Below are positions 34,671 to 49,035 of a DNA stretch of 64,000 nt, piece after piece. The notes beneath the pieces are model-generated. The model saw nothing but the letters and a program-made list of their open reading frames with translations, ran no database searches and had not been told where the DNA came from. Source of the DNA: Cubamyces lactineus. Lineage: Eukaryota; Basidiomycota; Agaricomycetes; Polyporales; Polyporaceae. Every line of letters begins with the position of its first letter. Position 1 is the first letter of the stretch. The position numbers were made by a program, and so were the translations under genes. The stretch spans positions 1,240,001 through 1,304,000 of the forward strand of contig JACDTU010000002.1 of the NCBI GenBank assembly GCA_022376465.1, written 5' to 3'.

Positions 34671-36039
34671 ATGGCCAGAGACAGATTTGCAGCGATGAAG
34701 GTGAGCACTCCCATCTCATTTTACGTGTCCGTATTCCGTTCTCTGAGCTATGGTGGCTTGCCTTTATGCGAAATAGGCCCAGCAGCAGGGCGGTGGGGCT
34801 TACACCAACTCGTGAGTGCCGTACTAATGTCCTCACCCTATCCTCGTGTATGCTGACCCGGTAAAATGATCATACAGAGACTCTTACCCGATGCAGTCCA
34901 ACCTCGACTACCGCTCTCGTGCGCGTGCGGCGAACCCGTACGCGCAGCAGGACGACAACCCGAGCTTCGAGTCGGCGGCGAAGGAGGCGACGAGCACGAC
35001 GAACCTGACCGCGACGGCGGGCGCGGACGGCATGGCGGCGTTCTACAACGAGATTGCGTCGATCCAGGACGACATCCGGACGTTCAACGACAACGTCGCG
35101 CGCATCTCGGACATGCACTCGCGCTCGCTGAACGCGACGGACGACGCGGCGACGCAGCGCGTGAACCAGCAGCTCGAGGAGCTCGTCGCGGACACGAGCG
35201 CGCTCAGCAACGTCCTCCGCCGGCGCATCAAGGCGCTGCAGAAGCAGGGCGGCAGCGGGCGCGACGGCGAGATCCGCAAGCAGCAGGTGCGTGTGGGTTC
35301 GGCTGGCGCATTGGCGGTGTCTGACGGGGATGTCGTGGGGGTTGTAGACTGGCCTTGTGAAGCAGAAGTTCATGGATGCCATCCAAAACTACCAAACTGT
35401 CGAGCAGCAGCACCGGCAGAAGTACAAGCAGCGGCTCGAGCGTCAATACAAGATTGGTATGTTCACCGGTTCATGATACTTTGGAATCAGCGGTGCTCAC
35501 GCCTTGACAGTCAAGCCTGATGCAACGCCGGAGGAGGTCAAGGCGGTCGTGGATGACGACCAGGGTGGCCAGATATTCAGTCAGGCCTTGATGAACTCGA
35601 ACCGCTATGGCGAGGCGCGTTCGGCCTATCGTGAGGTGCAGGAGCGCCACGCGGACATTAAGAAGATTGAGAAGACACTCACGGAGCTGGCTCAATTGTT
35701 CAATGATGTGGGTGTCCAATCACATATGATGTTGCGGCGATGTAACTCATCATATTCTGTAGATGAGCATATTGGTGGAGCAACAGGACGAACAAATCAC
35801 CGCGATCAACGACACGGTAAAGGAAGTAGAAAAGGATGTTGAGACCGGGTATGTACTGCCTCGATTGTAGAGGACGTGGGTACTGACCGTGGGTTTTTAG
35901 CCTTAACTACACTTCGAAAGCCGTAGACTCTGCACGGGCAGCGCGGAAGAAGCGGTGGATCTGTTTCATCCTCTTCATCGTTATTCTCATCATCATCGCC
36001 ATCATTGTTGCCGTTGTTGTCCTGCAGAACAAGCACTAG
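34671..36039 (+). CDS. SSO1: Plasma-membrane t-SNARE, Sso1/syntaxin-type
   Basis: Qa-SNARE that drives fusion of exocytic vesicles with the plasma membrane. Exon 1 is only MARDRFAAMK. A 35-nt second exon (AQQQGGGAYTN) follows and joins to SDSYPMQSNLDYRSRARAAN. The Habc domain begins at AAFYNEIASIQDDIRTFNDN and includes LSNVLRRRIKALQKQ, then FMDAIQNYQTVEQQHRQKYK. The SNARE motif starts near RSAYREVQERHADIKKIEKT and contains the zero-layer Gln in MSILVEQQDEQITAINDTVK. The tail anchor ICFILFIVILIIIAIIVAVV ends LQNKH, with TAG at 36037-36039. About 310-330 residues. The order of domains and the anchor are textbook for the family. Confidence 0.93.
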
Positions 36040-36354
36040 ACTACGACTGCACCCCTGCGCACCCTTCCCTCGTGTACCATACCTACGATATCCCTGGGAC
36101 ATTTACGTAGTCTTCCTCATCTCTCGGACTGGGTTCGTGATTCAGGAGGTGCACACATTCAATTGCATGCTGTTCCTCTTCGATGCGAGGATGCATATGT
36201 TCTGCTCCCCCTCGCCGGACCCTCACATCCTACTTATCTATCTATGTCGCTCTTTCCTGATCTTCTTTTGGTAATGGATCTTCCTCATCCAGCATTGTAC
36301 AGCGGACCTGGCTTGATTGCGATTCATCGCGTTGGTGCCATTTCAGCTCCATTC

Positions 36355-36927
36355 TCATGGACTAGCCTGGGACTTGGCAAGCTTGATGAACAAGATACCC
36401 CTATCGTCCTGAGCAATCTGCCCTTCTATCTCGCCACGCCGACGTCTGGCCGGAACCAGCCACCATCTCTGAGCGGGGTAACTTCGACGACGGAAGAAGC
36501 GTGTATCATGCGTGGAGGCAAGCAGCATTGCTGCTGCAGCAAAGATGGCACATGTGGCGCCGAGCACTTTGTGCGTACGTTGGACGTCAGCAGGACGGAA
36601 CATGTGCGTGTCAACGGACGGTAGGCTGCCCTGGGGGCGCCGAGCAGTGAGAACGCCCTGGGGCTCCGCCGCGTCGCGCCTCGGAGGTAGTCCGCAGAGG
36701 AACGAATGGGAGAGAGCACCGGTTACGGGATCGGACGGAGGAAGATGGACGGGAGCGGGAGCGGAGGGAAGGCGGGTGGCTGTCAGCAGTCGTATCGTGG
36801 CGATGTTGTCCTGCATAATCGAATCAAGTACGGGCCTGCGCAAGGCCGGTGTCGCATTGTCGCTGGATAAGTGGCAGACAGGGAACGGCCTGCGAGCCTC
36901 GTTGCTTGTGCGAGCCCAAAGCAGCAT
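36355..36927 (-). CDS. Doubtful hypothetical protein
   Basis: An uninterrupted frame of 190 codons that I do not recognise. It has one possible membrane segment (VLGATCAIFAAAAMLLAS) about two thirds of the way along and a basic stretch RRRSYPAQRWWLVPARRRR after it. An open frame on the other strand overlaps it (36512-37108), which suggests that base composition rather than selection keeps both open. Transcription evidence would be needed to accept it. A shorter start at the later Met (HMFRPADVQR) is equally possible. Confidence 0.2.
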   Translation of the reverse strand: MLLWARTSNEARRPFPVCHLSSDNATPALRRPVLDSIMQDNIATIRLLTATRLPSAPAPVHLPPSDPVTGALSHSFLCGLPPRRDAAEPQGVLTARRPQGSLPSVDTHMFRPADVQRTHKVLGATCAIFAAAAMLLASTHDTRFFRRRSYPAQRWWLVPARRRRGEIEGQIAQDDRGILFIKLAKSQASP

Positions 36928-37314
36928 GTCCTGCCGCGGAGTTGCACGCGTGCGGATATGCGGACGCTTATCCGTCTCCCCGGACGGTAGCCGGTTTGGG
37001 AGAGTAAAGGACGGAGTCGGACAAGAGGCAGTAATGAGTGCCGAAGAGAAACCGTTTAGCGACAGCGTGTGTGTTTGTCATGAGCTTGGAGGAGATCGTC
37101 GGGCGTGAACAAGGCGCGAGGGCGTTCTGGAGCCGGAAGCTTCACGAAGACACAAATTTTTGGGCAAAGAGGGGTTGCGCTGAGCCGAGAAATGCGGATA
37201 CGCGCCTTCCAACGCGAATCGGGCCCTCCGATCTTTATAATCTCCCGCAACGCCGCCACGTGCGATCTCAGATCCTCATCTCTCTCGAGCTGACGCGTCC
37301 CCTCCCCCGCTCGA

Positions 37315-37322
37315 TATATAAG
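37315..37322 (+). promoter_or_regulatory. TATA box of AN1 gene
   Basis: The motif TATATAAG lies about 200 nt before the ATG. The leader in between has a probable 60-nt 5' UTR intron (37400-37459, GTGAGT ... CTAACCCGCAG, with a perfect CTAAC branch site). Confidence 0.6.
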
Positions 37323-37514
37323 TCTTGCCCCCGTCCGCCACCGCCCCCTTCCATCCTCTCTACACGACCGCCTCGTACGCCTACTCCCTCTCTCCTCTCG
37401 TGAGTCGTCCTGCTCGTCTGTTTGTATGTTCAGTGCAAGCCCTCGTTTCTAACCCGCAGTGTTCCCGCCCAACAGACATCCACCTCTACTACCACCCCTC
37501 ACACGACCTTCGTC

Positions 37515-37805
37515 ATGCCCGCCAAGAAGCGTTGCCAGATGCAGTCTGAGCCCCGTTGCAACCAGGCTGTTCTTCGTCTTGTAGGCCAGTGTCCTCACTG
37601 TCGGCTTGAGTTTTGCGGCACGGTATGTCTCTCCAGACCACTGCTCTCCGTGCGAAGTGGCTGACTCATACTCTCCGTCTAGCACCGCATGCCTGAGCAT
37701 CACGACTGTCAGAACCTAGAGAGCTGCCGGCAGCAGGCGTTTGAGAAGAACAAGGCGAAGCTGGAGAGCGAACGGACCGTTGCGTCCAAGATGGCGATGG
37801 CATGA
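37515..37805 (+). CDS. Small AN1-type zinc-finger protein
   Basis: A 76-residue protein from two exons (37515-37622, 37683-37805). It consists almost only of an AN1 zinc finger: MPAKKRCQMQSEPRCNQAVL, then GQCPHCRLEFCGTHRMPEHH and DCQNLESCRQQAFEKNKAKL. The Cys/His spacing fits two zinc sites. AN1 proteins often bind ubiquitin or the proteasome and are stress-induced in plants, animals and fungi. There is no A20 or ubiquitin-like domain attached. The strong TATA box and long CT-rich leader suggest a highly or inducibly expressed gene. The precise partner is unknown. Confidence 0.85.
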
Positions 37806-38883
37806 CCCGCCTTCCCTCTCCCCTCCTCACTCCCTTGTCTCTTTCCTCCACCGCCGCTCTCGTCTCAGCGCCGTCCACAGCACACAGGGTTGTAAGGCCC
37901 GCGGGACAGGCCATCGTCATCCACGCATCTCCATCTCCGTCTCATCTTCATGACCCTGTATATCGGCGCTTTCACGACATCCACGGACGCATTCTATACC
38001 ACATAGTATCATCCTCCTACCCCGTAACTCCCGATGTGCCTCCCCCTTCCATAGTTATCTACCTGCTACATCGGTGTCATATCGTGTTTTCATATCTCTC
38101 GCCTTGGGTATTATCAATGTAGATGCTTTGTGCCACATTTGTTCTGCGTGGTTGTGCATGAGCTTCACAAGCTTCGTGCGCGGGGGCCCAAAGGGCAACC
38201 GTCGGCGTCCCATTGGTGTGTTCCTTGTGCGCCTCGCACGTTCACCTTGTCAGGCGACGCCGTCTACGCCCGTCCAGGCTGGTCTACTCTGTCCGCGGAG
38301 CTCTATGGCGACGTGATGGTTGGCAAACCTGTGCGTAACAGGTCCAACGCCATTGCCCAGTGGATCCGGACTTTGAGCGGCTGTTACGCTATAGGGCTCG
38401 TATACCCGCACCATACAGGGCAAGACGGGTAGCCTGGATGCCTAATCGTACCCCACCGGACCGCGCCTTATAAGTGTTTCTCCGAGTCAGATCTCCCCAT
38501 AATCCCAATCGATTCGCCTCGTCTCGCCACCTCTTCTCTTTCTCTCTCTTGCAGCTGCACGACGCTGCTCCACGCCTCTCGAGTGCATTCCAACGCGTCA
38601 GTGCAGCCCTCTAAGCCGTTTCTGGCGTGTCGTCTCCGTGTGCTTACCGGCCGGCTTGCGCGCAGGCGTCCTCTCTGACTCGTCGGAACAATCGTTTTCA
38701 CGTGTGTCGGCAACTCCTGCATGATCGCACTCCCCGCACTGCCGTGAAGCTCGCAAATCCACAGGTGAGCACCGTCTCCCCGCCCGCCTTATAGCCCATA
38801 CGTCGCGGATCGCGCCGGTCCTCCACCACTTTTTCTCTCTCTGCTTGCGAACGGCCGCGTCTGGACGCTGGTAGACCGCGACG
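37806..38883. other. Intergenic
   Basis: About 1.1 kb holding the AN1 3' region and the aminotransferase promoter. The segment 38,500-38,880 is C/T-rich on the + strand. I see no gene, tRNA or element repeat. Confidence 0.5.
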
Positions 38884-41574
<2,691 letters not shown>

Positions 41575-42656
41575 AGGGCAGGTGGACTGGACGAAATGGG
41601 TGGAGGAGAAGGATGGATAGATAGGAAGGAACGCGGACGTCTGACATGTATGTACTTGGGAAGGATACAAAGGAAGATGCCATACACCGGACGGGACGCG
41701 GGACAGGAAACGGAAGGGCGAAAGCGTGGTGCTGAGCCGGGCGTAGGTTGGGAGGGGGCATGTGGACGGAGGGGTAACGAGATTAGAGACGTGGGAAATG
41801 ACGTGTTGTTCCTGGAAGGGAGGTCTGGACCGAAGAGGCCGAAAGAGGAAGGGATGACATCATGGGGGAAGGAGAATGAAAGGATGTTGAGAAGGAAGGG
41901 AGGATGGGCATCATTTTCATACACCACCACACGCCAATTCCCATTTCGTTTCGCTTTTGCCCGCCTCCTCCGCTCGTCCTCGTCCTCTGCTCCCCCAATC
42001 AAGGGTGGGCGACTCCGGCTGCGACTGTCCTGTCACGTTCTCTCCCTCCCTCGGCCCTCTCGCCTGTCTCTCCTCCGCCCCATTGTCTCATCCGCTCGGC
42101 CTTACTCCTTCCGTCCCCCGCTCTCTGGGCACCCCGCCGCTGCACTCGCCCACCCCGCCGCCGAGCTGCTGTGGTGTCCGTATCCCACATTCCACATCCA
42201 CGCTTCTGACAGAGCCTCTCCAGCGCATGCTCTCGCCTTCGCTTACCTCCTCCGGCTGCCCGCGCCCGCCCACGCCCAGCTCTCGCTCTCTGCACGCCCT
42301 GCGTCCGTAAACGGTGCCCGCTCGCCTGCTCTATGCTGCATTCACCCCCTTCCTCCATCCCCCCTCCTGCTGCCTCCCCCGCCTGCCTTCTCCCATCGCC
42401 CTCTTGCGTCATATCTCTCCCTCTCCTGCACTCGTCCTGCCGCCCATTTCTCCCTCGTGCTCGGCCCTGACCTCTTCTTCTCCCCCGAGCCGCCTCTTCC
42501 CAGGCCCTCCCCCCTCTCTTCCTCCCCTTCCTCCCTCTACCTCTACCGTGCGTCCTCTTCCTCCTTCCTTCCGCCGCCCGCTCTCACCTCTCGCGTCTGC
42601 GTTCTTATAGTAATTACATGGGAATCGTTCTCTCGCTAATCTTCCCCGGCCAGTTC
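41575..42656. other. Intergenic with purine-to-pyrimidine switch
   Basis: The + strand is purine-rich from about 41,575 to 41,900 (3' side of the aminotransferase) and then strongly pyrimidine-rich from about 41,930 to 42,610 (leader of the next gene). A 347-codon open frame spans both but is explained by this composition. Confidence 0.6.
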
Positions 42657-45600
42657 ATGTCCTCCCAATATTCCCCTACCTCCACCTTCACCGACGACTC
42701 CCGCTCTCCCTCTCCGGAACCCGACACGTCCCTTCCCGCGCCGCTACACCCTCTAGACGAAGACCTCCCAGATCCCTCGCCCCCATCGAGCCCGAAGCCC
42801 GCCTTCATATCTTCTCCGCCGCTCGAGACGCAGTCCTATACGCCTCACGCGGTCGGCATCGGCATCCTCTCTCCTCAACCCGTCCTCGGTCCCTTCGCGC
42901 CCTTAACTCGGGCGAGCTTTTCCCCGCTTCAAGTTAGATCGTCTCCGGTCGAGCAGCGCTCAAATCCTCTAGAGGTCTTGTCTCCCCGCGAGTATACTTT
43001 TGCGAACCCGTTTGACCTGCATACCCTCCGCACCACGGACGCCCGCTCACCAGAGAGCGCTCAGGCTTCTCCGCCCCCTCTTCCGTCATTGCGGTATGTT
43101 GGGGACGCGTCGGCAAAGGGTGGGTCCGCCAGTGAGTACCCTTCGTCCGCAAATCTTCCCAGTGCCAATCCCGCTCCGACGGCTCTGCGTATCTCCATCC
43201 CTCCCCCGAACCCCAATGCCTCGACCTCCACACCATCGCCGCCCCTCATTCCGCCGCCCAACAATGACCCGGTCGCGAGTGCAACGGCCCCGAACCCAGA
43301 CCCGGACATCTCTGGCGTTCCCTCCGAGTCTCAAGCCCCGTCGATTGACTTGTTGGCGCCCCCGACCGACATCAACATCGACTTTACGGAATTTGACACC
43401 GAGGGATACAGCGCACTGGAGAAAATTTACTTGTTCTCGCGCAGCAGAGCCGGCTTCCATAGAGTGTTCATCGCCCACGCGCTCCCGAGATACTTGTTGG
43501 GTGCTGAGAACTCGACAAACGACCTTCCCAGTCGGGAACAAATCGAGCAGATCACTCCGAGCGAGGCGGTGGACTACGTTCTCCCCCTCCTCAACATGCT
43601 AGCGACCGATGACGGTGCGTCCGTTGCTTATTTTCTCCTTTGATTTTTTCCATGTCGACGCTCACATGTTTAACCTGCAATTCCCTCGACATTGTGACGC
43701 TTTGCCATTGGCGCCCGGTTTGTTTGTCTCACTGGCTGATTATCGCACTAACCAAACACGTAAACGTGCGGCGCCTTCTCACTTCTCACCGTACGCAACG
43801 CCGCGAATTTCTTCGCCGCATTGCCCGCGCGTCTCGGTAACAATGCCTACACCCATACAGATGAAGCCGTCAAGGAGGCTCTAGCTGCCGAACTGGTGCC
43901 CATCATATGGTGGTTCATAACGCACTGTAGGCTCGTCGAAGATGATGCTGCTCCCCAGTCGCCTTCCCAACCAACAACGACGCCGTTCTTGTCTAGCTTC
44001 GCGCCTGATGCAGAGCACCAGTCGTCCTTGCCGCGTCCGCAGACACCGCCAGCTGACGAAGGGCTATTTGTCCAGCAAGACGCGGCCTCGGCGATTTCTA
44101 GCGATACAGAGCCCAGCTCCAGCCAAAGTCGAGACGGACCGACCGTAATCTCTGTCCAGGCTTTCACACCCCTGCTTGGAACCCTTCTGCTCAGTCCCAA
44201 TGGGATGGTTGGTGGCTCTGCCAGGTACGCTGTGGTGGAGTTGCTACGGCGGTTGCGTAGAGCGGACCAACGCGAAGATGAGGAACAAGAGTCGCTGTCT
44301 AGTTCCTCGGACGATATTGCGGCGGACGGCCAGGAAGCCCGTCGGGTGACCAGCCCAACGCCCTCTCAGTCCACGGAAGAGCAGGACAGCGAAGAGCACT
44401 CTGACGTGGGATTATTCCAGCGAAACGAGCGCCGTCTGTTCGAAAACGAGCTCGTCTATCAAGTCGTCATTGGGATGGGTCGTTTGGACATGGATGAGAG
44501 TCGACCTGATGAGCAGGAGGCCCTCTACAACGGCATGCCTGGTTCCGGAGTTTCTACGGCTGTTCCGACACCGCAGGCCGAGGCGATTGCGGCAGGCGTG
44601 GACTCGTATTTTCCTACCGCTTCGACGCTGGGATTGTCGGGCGGCTCGACTCTCACTATGTCTGCTGCGGTATCGCCGGCTACGACAACGGAGTCATCTT
44701 CTCTTAGCATCGCTGCGCCTTCTCCTGTCCCTTCGCCCTCTCCGACCGTCTCATCTGCTTCTTCGTTGTCCGACTCGCCTGCTCCGTCATGTTCTTCCAC
44801 GCCTTCCCTCACCTCGTCCACGTCTTCCTCGTCTGGCGGATATTCCGATGTTGGGGAGTACGGTGGGTCCGATCGGCTCAGTATTGACCTCAGCGGAATT
44901 CCTAAGCTGCATGATCTCCCGGTCTCGATGGGCGCGGAGGAGGTCGCGCTTCCTGGCATCCAGGTGCCGACCCCAGAAGCCTGGGTGCCGCCGCATTCGC
45001 TCTCAGGGCAGGCCGTGCTTCCCACGACCCCGCCGTTTGAGGTTCCCCCTCCCCCACCGCCGCCTGCACCTGTAGCTGCGCCTGCGCCCATGCCTGCCGA
45101 AGGAATGTCCATCACGGGACTGCCCATTCTCCAAGTCCAGGCGCCGTCCAGCAGCCCGGTGAGGGAAACGCCTATGCCCCAGGGGGCGGTGTGGCTCAGC
45201 CCGAACAGCGCTGCACGCGAGTTGGGATCGCTAGAGGAACAGCTGGACGACGGGAGCGACCTGAACGAGGAGGCGGCTATGGGACGACTAAGCAGTATGA
45301 GTTTGATGGCGGCAGTCACCGCTAGCGGTAAGCATCTATTTTCTGTTGCGTGGGTATACGGCATTCTGAATGATGCATTTTACAGGGACGATCGGGGAGG
45401 AGACGAAGGCGGCTTTCGTAGCCGAGGTCGAGCGTGTTGGGCGTGATCCGGTGTATTGGGTGAGGCGGGAGGCGTCGTTTGCGGTAGGGGCACTCGCCAA
45501 GGTCGTGCCTGTCGAGGTGGTGACGTCGTCGCTGGTAAGTCCACCCATGGCCGAAATCAATTGGACCCGGAACGAGACCGCTGACGCACCCGTGCACGAC

Positions 45601-47209
45601 CATGCAGCTTCCATTGTTCGAGTCGCTCTGCAAAGACCCGACGTGGCACGTTCGGCACTCGGTCCTCTTCGCGCTTCCTGCCATTCTGTCACGACTGGCG
45701 CCGGACCACCGCCGGAGGCTCGCCTTGGACGTCATGGTCCCGCTGGCGCAGGACGAGGAGGCGACGGTCCGGTCTGCGGTGCTCGAAGCACTCGGCGAGG
45801 TGATGTACACGTTCGCGGAAGACGAGGACGGCCCGCCCGAGCAGTTGCTGAAGCTCTTCCTCGGTGTTCGCGAAGTCGAGGACCCGGGCGGCGGTAATAG
45901 CGGCGGCGGCAATGGCAGCGAAGGTGACAGCGGAGAAATGGTTCCTGCTTCTGCGAGAAAGGATGGTGCGCCATCGTCCGAGGGTCGCGTCCCTCAGCCA
46001 CAGTCTGCGACGTCGACGTCGACGATGAGTTCCGCTTGGAGCGACTATGGTACTGACGCTGGCAGCGGCCCCGACATCTATGACGACCCTCAGCGACCGC
46101 TGGTCTGTGCGTTCAACTATCCTGCGGTGGCACTGACGCTCGGCCGAGCCCGGTGGCCCGAGCTACGTCCCTTGTACCGTGCACTCGCTCAGAGCCCCGC
46201 GTTCAAAGTCCGCAGGACGCTCGCCGCGTCTCTCGGCGAGATGGCGAAGATCGTCGGGGAGGAGCATGCGCGTGCGGATCTCATGGAGGTCTGGCGGTCG
46301 AGCCTGGGCTCGGAGGAGAGCGACGTGCGGATGAAGGTTTTGGACGCCATCCAGACGTTCGTCCGCGCGGTCAGCCTTCCCGACCGGGCAGAGGTCGGCC
46401 GGGACCTCGAGGACGCGTTCTCGAACGGTAAGCTGTCGACCTGGAGGGAGCGGGAGATGGCGGTGAAGACGCTGGGCGGCCTGGTGGAGGTCGAGGGTAT
46501 TGAAGGCGAGGTGTTGCGGCGGATGTTGATCAAGGCGCTCGACGATCGTGTTGCGGCCGTCAGAGAGGCTGCAGTCGCAGCGGTGCGTTCATTGCGCTTT
46601 TCCTGACATTATTCGCCGAAGATGCTCATGTTCACAATTTTGTAGCTTCCGGCATTCGTCAGGGAGTGGAGGGACCGTCCCGCGTTGCTCGAAGAGCTCC
46701 GCGCCGATATTAGGGCGTTCGCCCTCGCGGACACGTTCCGCAAACGGACGACGTACGTTATGTGCATTCAAGAGCTCTTCACCCTCGACCAGGGCGACGT
46801 CGCGGCGCGGAGCGAGACGTTCTGGACGACGCTCTCGCAACTCTGTCGGGATCCAATCGTGGACGTACGAATACGCGTCGCGCGACTGCTAGGTTTGATT
46901 TCCGGTGAGTGCACCAGCGTTCCGTTGCCGCGTCCCATGTCGTCATGGCTGATCGGCCAATTCGCTTCCTTCGCAGACCGGCTCGGCCGCGAAGACGGCG
47001 CCATTGCGGCGAAGGCACTCGCCCTCGCCCAGGAACTGGCCACGGACGATTCCCACGAGGTGCGCGCATTCGCCACGGCCGTCGGCCACGCTGGTGCCCC
47101 TACCGGCGGGCCCTCTGCTTCGTCTCGGCCAGCGCCGCTGCCGCCACGGATTGGAAGGACGGCTGCGACGTTCTCACGCCCGCCCCCTCCCTCGCGTCCG
47201 GACAGCTGA
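42657..47209 (+). CDS. HEAT-repeat protein, PPP4R1-like (protein phosphatase 4 regulatory subunit 1 type)
   Basis: Very large alpha-solenoid protein of about 1,350 residues, probably a phosphatase regulatory or scaffold subunit. The start MSSQYSPTST at 42657 is preferred; an in-frame ATG at 42618 adds MGIVLSLIFPGQF. Residues 1-240 are Pro/Ser-rich and disordered. HEAT repeats begin at DFTEFDTEGYSALEKIYLFS, LPLLNMLATDDDEAVKEALA and ELVPIIWWFITHCRLVEDDA. A Ser/Pro-rich insertion of about 350 residues (44.25-45.25 kb) interrupts them. The repeats resume with DPTWHVRHSVLFALPAILSR, DEEATVRSAVLEALGEVMYT, SPAFKVRRTLAASLGEMAKI, SDVRMKVLDAIQTFVRAVSL, DRVAAVREAAVAALPAFVRE and DPIVDVRIRVARLLGLIS. The C-terminus is Pro-rich. 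The first intron (43615-43860) is long and unusual. A PP2A-A-type scaffold is the main alternative. Confidence 0.8.
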
Positions 47210-49035
47210 GGCACGCCGGAACCGCATCTGCGGACGGCTCTCATCTAAGGCTGCGCGCAAGCCGGGTCGCCGAGCTTGTTCGACGCGCCTCTCCTTCTTC
47301 TACACACACGGGGCTGCCACTGTGTCATCAATGACGTGCGCGCATGGCTGCTGCGGCGGCGGCGGATTCCATACAGTGCTGCGAGGCGTTCCGCATTGGA
47401 ATGTCCCGTTCGAAGCAGCGGACATGGGGCCAGGCCCGCGTTCATTGTGCTGGTCCCGAGGTTCCGGTTAGAAGCGCCGTGTGCACTCGTCCGAGAGAGG
47501 TAGGACTTCACCTGGCGTCATTCGATCGGGCGGCCTCTCTGCGTCGTGCGCGCCATGCGTCATTGTAGCGTGTAATGCGGATCGCGATACCGCATTAATG
47601 CCCGCCCCCGCCGGTCAGTGGACCACGAGCTCTCTCCCTTTCAGTGGTAACTTATCCTGTACGACCGCCGAACCTTCTTCCTCCCTGTCTGTTCCATTTC
47701 CATGCAGCTCTATCCCCGCGCCCGCCGTCGTCTCCCCCACTTTCGCTTCATTGTCGCTATCGCATCTTCTCCACCTCGCACTTTTTCTTTATCCCCTCTC
47801 TACACCCACATGCATCTCTGACAGTGCGCTGCCCCCCTTGTTTAAGCTGTATCACTAAGTACATACATGCACTCGCTATCGCGCAGAGCTCGCCCGCCTC
47901 CCATCCTTCTTTTCCTAGCGTAGCATTAGGTATATCCTATCGAAAATAATTGACGAAAGGGAGGCGTGTCCGTTCGCATCTCGGCTTTCGGTCTCTTGTA
48001 CCATTCATCTCGAACTCTGCTCTGTGCTCAGTTATATAGATCTGACGGCGTCGTCACCTGCACTACGAGTTCCTCTAAGCTCGTACGTCCGATTGTATGG
48101 ATGGTTCTGTCACACTCGCCGGATTCTGTTCACTATGGAGACCGTAGCATGGTCTTAGGACAATTTCTCTGTCCCTCGCCACCATCTCGACCGCTTCTCC
48201 ACTTACACCCACACCCTCACCGTCTGCGCACTCATGTCCTCTCGTGTATCTGGCTCACTGCTAGTATACTGCGCTCGTTCCTTCATGCCGTTTTGGAGCG
48301 CATTGGAGTCGACTTTGTCACGATGTGACTATGGCTGGGGTTAGGGTCGCACGGAGCGGAGCGCTCAGAAGGAGAACAATAGGCAGGTAAAGTGATTGGA
48401 TAGGCGCCGGACTCGGACTCGGACTCGGATGGGGATGGAATGATCAATTGACGATGGGATGGGATGGGGCTCCCTTTGTTCGTTGGCATCATCACGTCTG
48501 GGTATTATCCATCGCGCATGCTTTATGCACCGTGCGCTGGATTGAAGGTTGCGTCGCGCTTTGAGACCGATATGATGCGAGTGCGTTTGTAGCCCTTTCG
48601 TCCTCAGGCTCTCTCATCCCTCGGGTCTTCCTTCTCCTTCTCCTTTCCCCTGCTCTTCCTCCATTCTTGTTCCTTGTCTGTCTCTCTCTCACCCTTCCGG
48701 GGCTTTGGGTGCTGGAACTCGCAGCCTGTCTCGCACCTCTGAGGTGGTGTGCAGTGGTGGTGGTGGTGGCTCTGAGAGCCGTCCTGAGCTCAGCTCGACT
48801 CCCGACTGGTCCGGACTGCGTCTGCGTTCCTTGACGGTCGCCGGGCGGCGTGCATTCCATTCCTTGTTCGACCCCCTCTTCTCGAGAGCTCGAGCTCGCA
48901 GCGCGGAGCTGTGCATCCTTCTTTCTCCTATCCCCAGCCTTGACTCTCTACTGTTGGGCGTGGACGCGCAAGACTCCCCTTGGACTACCTGACTGTCTGG
49001 ACGACTACCCACGAAGTACGGATTTGTACGACAGT
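47210..49035. other. Intergenic
   Basis: About 1.8 kb, the longest gap in the window. It contains C/T-rich tracts (47.64-47.85 kb, 48.6-48.7 kb) and a short hexamer repeat at 48408. The open frames here overlap each other on both strands and show no conserved features. Confidence 0.5.
48408..48429 (+). repeat. Short tandem repeat (CGGACT)n
   Basis: Three full copies and a partial fourth of the hexamer CGGACT lie in the intergenic region. It is too short to be a gene feature; it may be length-polymorphic between strains. Confidence 0.7.

Larger units (their letters stand above)
36040..37514. other. Intergenic, with a weak antisense reading frame
   Basis: About 1.5 kb between the syntaxin gene and the AN1 gene. 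It carries the AN1 promoter (TATA at 37315) and 5' leader with a probable intron. The only other candidate is the weak minus-strand frame listed separately. Confidence 0.5.

Noticed and set aside
36512..37108. 198-codon + strand frame in the gap after the syntaxin gene
   Set aside because: It overlaps an open frame on the other strand and has no recognisable motif.
41596..42639. 347-codon open frame on the + strand
   Set aside because: It spans a purine-rich and then a pyrimidine-rich intergenic stretch and encodes low-complexity Arg/Gly then Pro/Ser/Leu. Composition explains it.
48492..48860. 122-codon minus-strand frame in the 47-49 kb gap
   Set aside because: Low-complexity Arg/Thr/Glu sequence from a C/T-rich tract on the other strand; no start context or motif supports it.
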